Shown here piece by piece: positions 1-7,497 of a DNA stretch of 64,000 bases. How positions within the stretch are numbered: position 1 is the stretch's first letter; each line of letters opens with the position of its first letter. The DNA lies in assembly GCF_002277955.1 (NCBI RefSeq), contig NZ_CP018477.1, positions 4,609,206-4,673,205 of the forward strand, written 5' to 3'. The notes under the pieces were generated by a model. The model was not told where the DNA came from, searched no databases, and saw only the letters and a list, made by a program, of their open reading frames with translations. The position numbers and the translations under genes were made by a program. This DNA is from Thermogutta terrifontis (GTDB lineage Bacteria; Planctomycetota; Planctomycetia; Pirellulales; Thermoguttaceae).

Positions 1-737
1 ACGACCGCCGCATGAAGACTCTCCGAGCTGTACATGGGGGCCGTGCACCCTTCCACATAATGACAGGACGCCCCTTCATCGACAATGATGAGCGTCCGCT
101 CAAACTGACCCATCTGCGCCGCGTTGATGCGGAAATAGGCCTGAAGCGGATACTCGACGTGGACTCCCGGCGGAACATAAATGAAGGACCCGCCAGACCA
201 CACCGCCGAGTTCAACGCGGCAAACTTGTTGTCCGTGGGTGGGATGACCGTCCCAAAATATTCGCGGACCAGGTCCGGATACTCGCGGACCGCTGTATCC
301 ATGTCCGTGAAGATCACTCCCCGCTTGGCAAGGTCTTCACGCAGCGACCCGTACACGACTTCGCTCTCGTACTGGGCCTTGACCCCCGCGAGGAATTTCT
401 TCTCGGCCTCGGGAATACCCAACCGGTCAAAGGTTTTCTTGATTTCTTCGGGCAATTCATCCCAGGAATGGCCCTGACGCTCGGTCGGTTTGATGTAGTA
501 GTAGATATCCTGGAAGTTCACATCGATGTGACCGCCCCAGGTGGGCATGGGCTTCGATTCGAAGATCTCCAGCGCTTTGAGGCGAAACTCCCGCATCCAC
601 TGGGGTTCGTTCTTGATCGCGGAAATCTCCGCGACGATGTCGCGATCGAGCCCCTTCCGGGCACGGTAAACGTATCGCTCTTCGGCGCGAAAATCGTATT
701 TATTGATTTCGCCGATGACGTCCACTTTGGTAGCCAT
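1..737 (-). CDS. sufB: Fe-S cluster assembly scaffold SufB (partial, 3' end outside window)
   Basis: The first 245 codons of SufB are present; the rest lies beyond the left edge. SufB is the scaffold subunit of the cytosolic SufBCD complex, on which [4Fe-4S] clusters are assembled. The start at 737 follows a good ribosome binding site (GGGAGGAG, about 6 bases upstream) and the protein opens [16 protein letters not shown]. The visible part carries typical SufB segments such as [18 protein letters not shown] and [19 protein letters not shown]. It lies 72 bases downstream of sufC on the same strand, so co-transcription with sufC is likely. The family assignment is from recognised sequence; the C-terminal half cannot be assessed. 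Confidence 0.95.
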   Translation of the reverse strand, partial: MATKVDVIGEINKYDFRAEERYVYRARKGLDRDIVAEISAIKNEPQWMREFRLKALEIFESKPMPTWGGHIDVNFQDIYYYIKPTERQGHSWDELPEEIKKTFDRLGIPEAEKKFLAGVKAQYESEVVYGSLREDLAKRGVIFTDMDTAVREYPDLVREYFGTVIPPTDNKFAALNSAVWSGGSFIYVPPGVHVEYPLQAYFRINAAQMGQFERTLIIVDEGASCHYVEGCTAPMYSSESLHAAV

Positions 738-809
738 GAAATGCTCCTCCCAATCAGGAGAGTTGGCAGTTTGCTTGAGTTTCTATCTGAATGGTCACAA
801 TGGGGCTGC

Positions 810-1658
810 TTAAACCGCCTCTTTGCCGGCCATGGCGGCCTCTTCCGCTGCGATTTCGGGATACTTTTCCCGAAGCTGGTCATACCCTTCGCGATGGAGT
901 TTTTCCGCCAATTCGGGGCCACCCGTCTCGACAATCCGGCCGGCCAGCATCACGTGCGTGTAATCCGGCGGATTGTGTTCCAGAAGTCGCTCGTGATGGG
1001 TGATGATGAGCAGGCCCATCTGCCGGGCCCCGATTTCCGCAATACTCTGACTGGCAAGGCGCACGGCGTCCACGTCCAGGCCACTGTCTGTTTCGTCCAG
1101 GATGGCAAATTTGGGGCGAAGCAGCGCCATCTGCAGGATCTCCGCCCGCTTCATCTCACCCCCGGAAAAACCATCATTGACATATCGACGGGCAAATTCG
1201 GGATCCATGCGGAGCATTTCCATCTTTTCCCGCAATTCCTTGCGGAACTCCCGCATGGGGATCAGCTCTTCGCCTTCTTTCCGGTTTGGGTTGCGGATGT
1301 TGGAAACCGCATGCCGGAGGAAATCGGCCAATCGCACGCCGGGAATCGCCACAGGCCGCTGAAACGCCATAAACAGCCCACGACGCGCCCGTTCGTGCGG
1401 CTCCAGATGTGTGATATCCTCCCCATCCAGCTCGATCCGCCCCTGCGTGATTTCGTACCGGGGATGCCCCATGATCGCCAGCCCGAGGGTCGTTTTCCCC
1501 GACCCGTTGGGCCCCATCAGAGCGTGAATCTCTCCTCGCCGGATGGTCAAATTCACGCCCTTGAGAATTGGTTTCCCATCCACACTGACATGCAAATCAA
1601 TGACGGAAAGAGTTTCTGGGTTCATGTGCGGTCGTTTTTCTTTCGTTTCTGCAATCAC
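810..1658 (-). CDS. sufC: Fe-S assembly ATPase SufC
   Basis: ABC-type ATPase that powers the SufBCD scaffold. Visible motifs are the Walker A (GPNGSGKTT), an ABC signature variant ([13 protein letters not shown]), Walker B ([12 protein letters not shown]) and the switch histidine (ITHHERLL). Two starts are possible. A GTG at 1658 overlaps the nuoB stop as GTGA, with AGAAGG about 10 bases upstream, which suggests translational coupling. An ATG at 1625 ([11 protein letters not shown]) gives a length closer to the usual SufC of about 250 residues. I kept the longer form because of the coupling signature; the true start is open. The gene sits between nuoB and sufB, all on the minus strand. Confidence 0.95.
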   Translation of the reverse strand: MIAETKEKRPHMNPETLSVIDLHVSVDGKPILKGVNLTIRRGEIHALMGPNGSGKTTLGLAIMGHPRYEITQGRIELDGEDITHLEPHERARRGLFMAFQRPVAIPGVRLADFLRHAVSNIRNPNRKEGEELIPMREFRKELREKMEMLRMDPEFARRYVNDGFSGGEMKRAEILQMALLRPKFAILDETDSGLDVDAVRLASQSIAEIGARQMGLLIITHHERLLEHNPPDYTHVMLAGRIVETGGPELAEKLHREGYDQLREKYPEIAAEEAAMAGKEAV

Positions 1659-2260
1659 GTTCCTGCAACCTTCTTCACCTGTTGATGACGGAATACGAGG
1701 GTTGATTCGGGGATATCGACGTAGCCGGTGTGTTGAGGAATCGGCAGCTTCTCAACATCTTCCGTGCCGGATGCCCTGCGGATTTTTTGCAGTTGAATCT
1801 TTTCCTGAAGCCGCATCAAACCTTCCAGGAGCGCTTCCGGCCGGGGAGGACACCCAGGCACATAAACATCCACGGGGACCACCAGATCGACGCCTTTAAC
1901 AACGTGGTAGCCATACTCAAAGTAGGGACCACCACCTAGCGTGCAGGCCCCCATGGCAATCACGTATTTCGGCTCCGGCATCATATCATAGAGCCGACGT
2001 ACGCGACTGGCCATCTTGAAAGTGACTGTTCCCGCCACGATCATCAAATCCGCCTGCCGTGGGGTGCCGCGAAATGCGCCCGCCCCAAATCGATCAATGT
2101 CATAGCGACTGGCACCGGTGGCCATCATCTCGATTGCGCAACAGGCCAGCCCGAATGTCAGCGGCCACAAGCTCCCCTGGCGGGCCCAGTTAATGGCCTG
2201 CTCCAGGCTCGTGATCACCAAACCGTCCTCAAATCGACCTTCAATCCACGGCTGCGTCAT
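1655..2260 (-). CDS. nuoB: NADH-quinone oxidoreductase subunit B-like protein (NuoB)
   Basis: A 201-residue protein of the complex I 20-kDa (NuoB/PSST) family, which carries the terminal N2 [4Fe-4S] cluster next to the quinone site. All four expected ligands are present: the tandem pair C40-C41 in [11 protein letters not shown]106 in GACTLGGG and C137 in [12 protein letters not shown]. The ATG at 2260 was preferred over a GTG at 2338 because the resulting length and N-terminus match the family; the GTG has no clear ribosome binding site. Its stop overlaps the sufC GTG. No other complex I gene is in the window, so a solitary nuoB inside a suf operon is unusual. It could be the complex I subunit or a paralog. 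Confidence 0.9.
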   Translation of the reverse strand: MTQPWIEGRFEDGLVITSLEQAINWARQGSLWPLTFGLACCAIEMMATGASRYDIDRFGAGAFRGTPRQADLMIVAGTVTFKMASRVRRLYDMMPEPKYVIAMGACTLGGGPYFEYGYHVVKGVDLVVPVDVYVPGCPPRPEALLEGLMRLQEKIQLQKIRRASGTEDVEKLPIPQHTGYVDIPESTLVFRHQQVKKVAGT

Positions 2261-2390
2261 CTTTTTCTCAGTTCCTGGCTCTTCCCCGCTACTAATGACG
2301 GCTGCTTCCCACCATTCATGTGGAATCTTCCCCGGCACCGCCAGCCCAACCTGTTTACTATACTTGACGGCTCACTCACCGGTCCACCGT

Positions 2391-3140
2391 TCAAGTGTCC
2401 CCACAGACCACCTCGAACCGACACCGGTGACCGCCATCCCGGCGACACTCGGCCAGGTGGACCGACGTCCCTAAGAGCTCACTGAGCCAGAGACGCTCGA
2501 ATTCGCAGATTGACGGGTCCACTTCCGCCAGATCGGGATACGGACAGGCGGCAGCCACCAGCGACGGCGTCCTTTGGCCCGAACCGTTACCAGAATTGGG
2601 AGCGCCACTGAAGTTCGCCGTTACACCCCTTTCCTCAGAGGGTTCCGCGCCCCCAAACCCATTGTTACTCGCGTGGCTGTTGGCTGCGGACGCTGTTTCC
2701 CCCTCGATGACAAACGGCAGCCGCCGCTGTCCCAGGATACGCACGACGTCACTCATGCGTTCCGATGTCGTGAGCCCACTCATCTGGGGGAGGTACATTC
2801 GGGTGAGTTCCTCGGCTACCATGCTGATAATCCGTTGTTGGGTGGCGTCGTCGGGAAATCTGCGGATGGCATGCCACAATGCGCAGGCCAAATCCGCGTA
2901 GTTGGATCCAATCCGCAGTCGCCCCTTACCGGTGATTCGGTACACGTGTCTTGGTCGGCCGCGACCCTCCCGCTGGACGAATCGATCCACCAATCCCTCG
3001 GCCACCAGGCGTCCCAGCCGCTGTCGCACGGCCGTCGGGGTGACTGAGAAATGCCGCGCGAGCTGGGAGACCGTCGCCGGACCGGCAGTGCGGAGGTAAT
3101 CGAGAATGTCAATATCGGATTCCACAACGACACCACTCAT
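2391..3140 (-). CDS. sufR: SufR-like Fe-S-sensing winged-helix regulator
   Basis: A 249-residue regulator with an N-terminal winged helix (about residues 8-70; TVSQLARHFSVTPTAVRQRL then GRGRPRHVYRIT) and a C-terminal cysteine region. The region contains CPYPDL, SICEFE, AECRRD and HRCRFEVVC, the pattern by which SufR-type repressors hold an Fe-S cluster. The start at 3140 has a strong site (GGGGAGAG, 7 bases upstream); an upstream GTG at 3194 lacks one. It heads the nuoB-sufC-sufB run, as expected for an autoregulated suf repressor. Between the winged helix and the sensor is a low-complexity stretch rich in Asn, Ser and Gly (about residues 160-195). A homolog lies at 41089-41772. Confidence 0.85.
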   Translation of the reverse strand: MSGVVVESDIDILDYLRTAGPATVSQLARHFSVTPTAVRQRLGRLVAEGLVDRFVQREGRGRPRHVYRITGKGRLRIGSNYADLACALWHAIRRFPDDATQQRIISMVAEELTRMYLPQMSGLTTSERMSDVVRILGQRRLPFVIEGETASAANSHASNNGFGGAEPSEERGVTANFSGAPNSGNGSGQRTPSLVAAACPYPDLAEVDPSICEFERLWLSELLGTSVHLAECRRDGGHRCRFEVVCGDT

Positions 3141-3822
3141 GAATCTCTCCCCTGCGGGCAGCTTCAAAGGGCCGGACGATGCGGAGTGCGGCACCCGCCA
3201 GGTCGGTCCTGGAAACCCTGCCCATGGTTATCCTACGCTTTTGCGATATTTTAGGCAAGGAGAATTGCGAAAATTCCGTTAGCACCCTCACGCCGGGCTG
3301 GGCTGCGGTCCATTTGGGAGAAAAGTTGGGCCCTGGCGACTTGAGACTTCGACAACGAAGTAGGGTGCCGAAATCGGATGTTCCTTCAATGAAGCTTTTG
3401 ACGTTCAGGGCGGGATCAACGTGCAGGGGCTCTCCGCAAGCAGTAGATAGCTCTAATTACGTAACCGCCTTGTTGAGGCGCTGGTCCGCAACGGCAAGGC
3501 GGCCGGGTACGGTACTATTTACCACGCCAGCATTCTGATTGGTGTGGGGGAATTGGATTCCACAACGTTCAACTGTGGACGTGACAAGCATGTCCCTCCA
3601 CGCCAGATCCCGGTTCTCCACGAAGCGCCATGGCGATTCGCATCCCTTCCTCGCGGTAGAAAAAGGAATGACTCCGGAGTTGCGCTCTTGAGCCTCAGTT
3701 TTGGGTGAGGATAATGTAAATTCTTCCCTATGATAGCCCTTTTTTGTTATCCCTAAATTTGACCACTTGCTCGGCAGGACAATATCGCTGCCGGATTGTC
3801 AGTCGCCTGTAGAGGACTGTTC
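3141..3822. other. Divergent intergenic region between sufR and the sodium symporter
   Basis: No convincing gene is seen in these 680 bases; the short open frames lack ribosome binding sites and family features. The region must hold the promoters of both flanking transcripts. An imperfect palindrome, GAATT-N5-AATTC at 3262-3276, lies about 120 bases upstream of sufR and could be an operator for the repressor, but this is speculative. A run of six T at 3741-3746 is not preceded by a clear hairpin. Confidence 0.5.
3759..3788 (+). promoter_or_regulatory. Possible sigma-70 promoter of the symporter operon
   Basis: TTGACC at 3759-3764 is followed after 17-18 bases by ATATCG/TATCGC (3782-3788). 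The start codon is 35 bases further on. The -35 match is good and the -10 match weak, so this is only a candidate. Confidence 0.3.
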
Positions 3823-5466
3823 ATGCAACAGCGCACACAGCGAGAGACCTGGACAACCCGCCTGGGCGTCATTCTTGCGGTCACGGGAAGCGCCGTGGGG
3901 CTGGGAAATTTCCTGCGTTTTCCCGGGCTGGCTGCCCAGTACGGTGGCGGCGCATTCATGGTGGCCTATGTCTGTGCTTTTCTCTTTCTGGGCCTGCCCA
4001 TCGCGTTTGCCGAATGGGCCATGGGTCGGTACGGCGGCATGCACGGGCACAACTCCTCACCGGGTATTTATCGCGTCATCTGGAAGAATCGTATAGCACC
4101 GTACTTTGGGGTGCTGGCGATGATCGTCCCGGTAGGCATTTACATGTATTACGTGTACATCGAAAGCTGGTGTCTGGCCTACGCCACGCGCTACCTTCTG
4201 GGTGCGATGAACTTCGGGGCGGATGCCCAGCGGTACAAGCAGTTCTTCGAGCATTTTGTGGGATTGCATGCCCACGGAGAATCTCTTTCCACGCCTGGCG
4301 AAGGTTTGCTCGGATCGGCTGTGTTTTTTCTGGTCGTCTGCTTCATTCTCAACTTCATCCTCATCTATCGAGGACTGAGTAAAGGCATCGAGTGGTTCTG
4401 CCGCTGGGCGATGCCGGCCCTTGTGATCTGCGCGGTGATCGTCCTGATCCGCGTGCTCACGCTGGGAACACCCGATCCCGCTAAGCCCGACCAGAACGTC
4501 CTCAACGGCCTGGGTTACATGTGGAATCCCGTGAAAACCCCCGCCATGCTCGCCCCCGGAGAAGTACCCAAATCATTCTGGGAAGGACTCGCCGATCCCG
4601 AAATGTGGATGAAAGCCGCGGGTCAGATCTTTTTCTCGCTCTCTGTAGGGTTCGGCATCATCATCACCTACGCGAGCTATGTGAAGAAGGATGACGACAT
4701 TGCCCTGTCCAGCTTGACGGCCTGCGCAGGGAATGAATTCTGTGAAGTGGTGCTGGGCGGCCTGGTCACCGTTCCGGCAGCGTTTGTATTCCTCGGGCCT
4801 CAGATCGGCTCGCAATTGAGTAATCCCTTCGCCCTGGGATTTATGGCCCTTCCCAACGTGTTCAATCAGATGCCGGTGGGCCAGCTCTTCGGCTTTTTGT
4901 TCTTCTTCTTGCTTTTCCTTGCCGCGATCACCAGCTCGCTCTCCATGCTTCAACCGGCAGTGGCGCTGCTGGAAGAGGGCCTGGGGCTGAACCGCCGGGC
5001 GTCGGTTGCCGTCCTGGGGTTCATCACCGCCATCGGAGCGGCAGGAGTCGTTATCTTCTCCAAAGATTTCGTGGCCCTGGATACTCTCGACTTCTGGATC
5101 GGCACCTTCGCCATTTATTTGCTGGCCACCTTCCAGACGATTCTTTTCGGCTGGATCCTGGGAGTGGAAAAAGGCATGGCCGAGCTTCGCCGGGGAGCCG
5201 AGATCAAAATTCCCGAGTTTTACAAGTACATCATCAAGTATGTCACGCCGCTTTATCTTCTGGTGGTGTTCTTTCTCTGGTTGCGTCAAAACTTTGTGGT
5301 CACATCTCCGGAACAGAATCGTATCCGGCAGCTCTTTACCGATCCCGTCGTTGGGGGAATGGCTGTCTTCATCTTGGCCGTGGGAGTTCTTTTCGCCCTG
5401 TTGATCGCTCAGTCTGTGAAGAATTGGCGGCGGATCGAAGCCAGCCAGGAGGAGATCGTCATATGA
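3823..5466 (+). CDS. Sodium-dependent transporter, NSS (SNF) family
   Basis: A 547-residue polytopic membrane protein of the neurotransmitter:sodium symporter family, which imports amino acids or related solutes with Na+. The diagnostic TM1 segment SAVGLGNFLRFPGLAAQYGG is near the N-terminus and about 11-12 hydrophobic segments follow. The ATG at 3823 has AGAGGA 7 bases upstream; an in-frame start at 3796 has none. The stop overlaps the next start (ATGA), so the two are translationally coupled. The neighbour is a MetS-type small subunit, which suggests a MetPS-like methionine/alanine transporter. The substrate is inferred from that pairing only. Confidence 0.92.
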   Translation: MQQRTQRETWTTRLGVILAVTGSAVGLGNFLRFPGLAAQYGGGAFMVAYVCAFLFLGLPIAFAEWAMGRYGGMHGHNSSPGIYRVIWKNRIAPYFGVLAMIVPVGIYMYYVYIESWCLAYATRYLLGAMNFGADAQRYKQFFEHFVGLHAHGESLSTPGEGLLGSAVFFLVVCFILNFILIYRGLSKGIEWFCRWAMPALVICAVIVLIRVLTLGTPDPAKPDQNVLNGLGYMWNPVKTPAMLAPGEVPKSFWEGLADPEMWMKAAGQIFFSLSVGFGIIITYASYVKKDDDIALSSLTACAGNEFCEVVLGGLVTVPAAFVFLGPQIGSQLSNPFALGFMALPNVFNQMPVGQLFGFLFFFLLFLAAITSSLSMLQPAVALLEEGLGLNRRASVAVLGFITAIGAAGVVIFSKDFVALDTLDFWIGTFAIYLLATFQTILFGWILGVEKGMAELRRGAEIKIPEFYKYIIKYVTPLYLLVVFFLWLRQNFVVTSPEQNRIRQLFTDPVVGGMAVFILAVGVLFALLIAQSVKNWRRIEASQEEIVI

Positions 5467-5618
5467 CACTGGGGGGCTGGATCGTCATGCTGCTGTCGGT
5501 AGGGGGAGCCACCGCGCTCCTGGTCTGGTGCCTATACAAGGTGCTGACCACGCCAGGGAGCGAAGAGCATCTGCATGGCCAGGTGGATATTCACACTCCC
5601 GACATGGATGCTGAGTAA
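5463..5618 (+). CDS. MetS-family NSS transporter small subunit
   Basis: A 51-residue protein starting MTLGGWIVMLLSVGGATALL, with one transmembrane helix (about residues 5-27) and a short acidic, His-containing cytoplasmic tail. Size, single-helix topology and placement directly after an NSS transporter match the MetS small subunit, known from the Corynebacterium MetPS methionine transporter, where it is required for activity. The ATG overlaps the transporter stop by four bases (ATGA) and the site GGAGGAG lies about 8 bases upstream inside the preceding gene. The gene is short enough to be missed by routine calling. Confidence 0.82.
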   Translation: MTLGGWIVMLLSVGGATALLVWCLYKVLTTPGSEEHLHGQVDIHTPDMDAE

Positions 5619-5871
5619 TACCATCTTTTTAATTGACTTTTCGATCCCTATTGAGGCTCTCGGAAATCCGTGACCGGGCGCGGAAATTCGCGCTGTTAGA
5701 CCGGTTCACCTCGTCGGTTGGGCGGCGTTTTCTTTTCATAAACTTCGTTATATCAACAAGATACGACAGCATGCGGCTGCTTTTCGGTAAACGGTATCCT
5801 ATTTGCGTTATCGTCCCAGCGACAGAAAGCTGTGAATTGCAACTGTAAAAATTGCTGCACGGGGTGACTCA

Positions 5872-6447
5872 ATGGTCGGAACAACTCTAGAACTGCGAGG
5901 TTCGCCGTTCTTCCACGAGATTATTCGGGAAGTGCCCGGTGGCGAACGCATCGTCCGCTGCTTGCAATGCGGCACGTGTGGCGGAAGTTGCCCCAACGGG
6001 GCGGACATGGAATACACCCCCCGCACCATTTTCGCCATGATTGCCGCCAACGAGCGGGAGAAGGTCCTCAAAGCGAACACCATGTGGTTCTGCGTCTCCT
6101 GCTATTTCTGCGTCAGCCGCTGCCCGCAAAAGATCCCCATTACCGACATCATGTACGGACTCAAACGGATCGCCATCCGGGAGCGGATGTACCGCGATAC
6201 CGACGCGCCGGCTCTCGCCAAGACCTTTACGGATCTGCTGGACAAATACGGCCGGAGCTTCGAGCTGGGCCTGGCTAGCCGGTATTACCTGTTCAACCGG
6301 CCGCTGGCCATGCTCAAGATGGGGCCCCTTGGGTTGTCCATGTTTACCCGGGGAAGAATGGCCCTGTCCCCAACACGCATTAAGAACATCGATCAGCTTC
6401 AAGCCATCATTCGCAAAGCACGCGAACTCGGAGGGCATCAGTCGTGA
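5872..6447 (+). CDS. hdrC: Heterodisulfide reductase subunit C-like protein (HdrC)
   Basis: A 191-residue protein with two [4Fe-4S] motifs: CLQCGTCGGSCPNG (about residues 27-40) and CVSCYFCVSRCPQKIPI (about 78-94). In Hdr complexes HdrC passes electrons from HdrA to the catalytic HdrB. The ATG at 5872 has GGGGTGA a few bases upstream. Its stop overlaps the hdrB start (GTGA). The gene opens a six-gene same-strand run hdrC-hdrB-hdrA-mvhD-mvhG-mvhA. No heme-binding transmembrane HdrE partner is seen, so this is the soluble HdrABC type. Confidence 0.9.
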   Translation: MVGTTLELRGSPFFHEIIREVPGGERIVRCLQCGTCGGSCPNGADMEYTPRTIFAMIAANEREKVLKANTMWFCVSCYFCVSRCPQKIPITDIMYGLKRIAIRERMYRDTDAPALAKTFTDLLDKYGRSFELGLASRYYLFNRPLAMLKMGPLGLSMFTRGRMALSPTRIKNIDQLQAIIRKARELGGHQS

Positions 6448-7331
6448 GATACGCCTATTACCCTGGTTGTTCCCTGGAATGCTCCAGTGCCGCTTACGAC
6501 CTCTCCGTGCGGTCGGTGGCCGATCTTTTGGGTATCGAACTGCGGGAGATCGACGACTGGAACTGCTGCGGCGCTACCGAGTATTTCACGCAGGATGAAC
6601 TGACGGCCTGTGCCGTCATCGCCCGCAATCTGGCCCTTGTGGAGCCGGACCTCAAACAGGTGGTGGCCCCGTGTGCCGCCTGCTACCTCAATCTCCGGAA
6701 GGTGGACCAGATCATGCAGGAACACCCGGAGATGGAAAAGAAGATTAACACCTGTTTGGCTGCCGGGGGCCTGCATTATGATCCCGGTCGGGTTCGCGTC
6801 CGGCACTTGCTTGATCTGCTCTACACGGACATCGGCGAGACGGCCATCAAGGACAAAGTGGTTCAGCCCCTGAATGGCCTTCGCGTGGCGTGCTACTACG
6901 GATGTCAGATCGTCCGCCCCTACAACGGCTTTGATAATCCGGAGCAGCCCACCAAGCTGGACGAACTCATGAAGTGGCTGGGGGCCGAAACGGTTGATTT
7001 CCCGGTCAAGGCCCATTGTTGCGGTGGGCACATGACACAGATCAGCGAGCCGCAGGCGTTCGAGCTCATCCGTCGCCTGCTTCACAACGCTGCTGAATAC
7101 AAGGCGGACGTCATTGTCTGCATGTGCCCGATGTGCCAGCTCAATTTGGATGCCTATCAGAGCCGGGTCAACAGCTTCTTCGGCACAAACTACCAGATTC
7201 CTATCATCTTCTTCACCCAGCTTCTGGGAGTCGCCTTCGGTTTGGATTGGAAGAAGCTGGGCTTCGGCAAGGAGATCGTGCCGGCCGAACCGGTGCTCAA
7301 GAAGAAGCTCGCGGCCCCGGCCGCCACATGA
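6444..7331 (+). CDS. hdrB: Heterodisulfide reductase subunit B-like protein (HdrB), two CCG domains
   Basis: A 295-residue protein with two cysteine-rich CCG domains. Domain one has PGCSLEC, NCCGATEYF and APCAAC. Domain two has YYGCQIV, HCCGGHMTQ and CMCPMC. In structurally known HdrB these motifs hold two noncubane [4Fe-4S] clusters, the site of disulfide cleavage; the complete ligand sets argue for a working catalytic subunit. The GTG start overlaps the hdrC stop by four bases. The natural disulfide acceptor in a bacterium is unknown: CoM-S-S-CoB would not be expected. About 165 non-coding bases separate it from hdrA. Confidence 0.9.
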   Translation: MRYAYYPGCSLECSSAAYDLSVRSVADLLGIELREIDDWNCCGATEYFTQDELTACAVIARNLALVEPDLKQVVAPCAACYLNLRKVDQIMQEHPEMEKKINTCLAAGGLHYDPGRVRVRHLLDLLYTDIGETAIKDKVVQPLNGLRVACYYGCQIVRPYNGFDNPEQPTKLDELMKWLGAETVDFPVKAHCCGGHMTQISEPQAFELIRRLLHNAAEYKADVIVCMCPMCQLNLDAYQSRVNSFFGTNYQIPIIFFTQLLGVAFGLDWKKLGFGKEIVPAEPVLKKKLAAPAAT

Positions 7332-7408
7332 CCCCGAAAACGCGGTCGCTGGACGGTGAGGGACTTTCCGGGAGGGACAAAGCGGAACGGGAAATGGAAA
7401 AGATGCTG

Positions 7409-7433
7409 CCGACGCGAATCAGAGCCGCGTCGG
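7409..7433 (+). promoter_or_regulatory. Stem-loop in the hdrB-hdrA gap
   Basis: CCGACGCG (7409-7416) pairs perfectly with CGCGTCGG (7426-7433) across a 9-base loop. No T-run follows, so it is not a standard terminator. It may be an mRNA processing or stability element that sets different levels of HdrCB and HdrA-Mvh; this is inference. Confidence 0.35.
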
Positions 7434-7497
7434 AGAAAACTGAAGGAAGCCAACTCTGAAAATTAACAGCACACATCGATTTGAGGAGAGATTCCCC

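Noticed and set aside
12-1685. A 557-residue open frame on the plus strand
   Set aside because: It runs opposite to sufB and sufC, which have clear motifs and ribosome binding sites; its sequence is a shadow with no family features.
3179-3538. A 119-residue plus-strand frame upstream of the symporter
   Set aside because: No ribosome binding site, and it overlaps the sufR promoter region.
4573-5469. A 298-residue minus-strand frame opposite the sodium symporter
   Set aside because: Antisense shadow of a well-supported membrane protein; composition is unlike a real protein.
5633-5848. A 71-residue frame between metS and hdrC
   Set aside because: No ribosome binding site, no recognisable feature, and composition typical of intergenic DNA.
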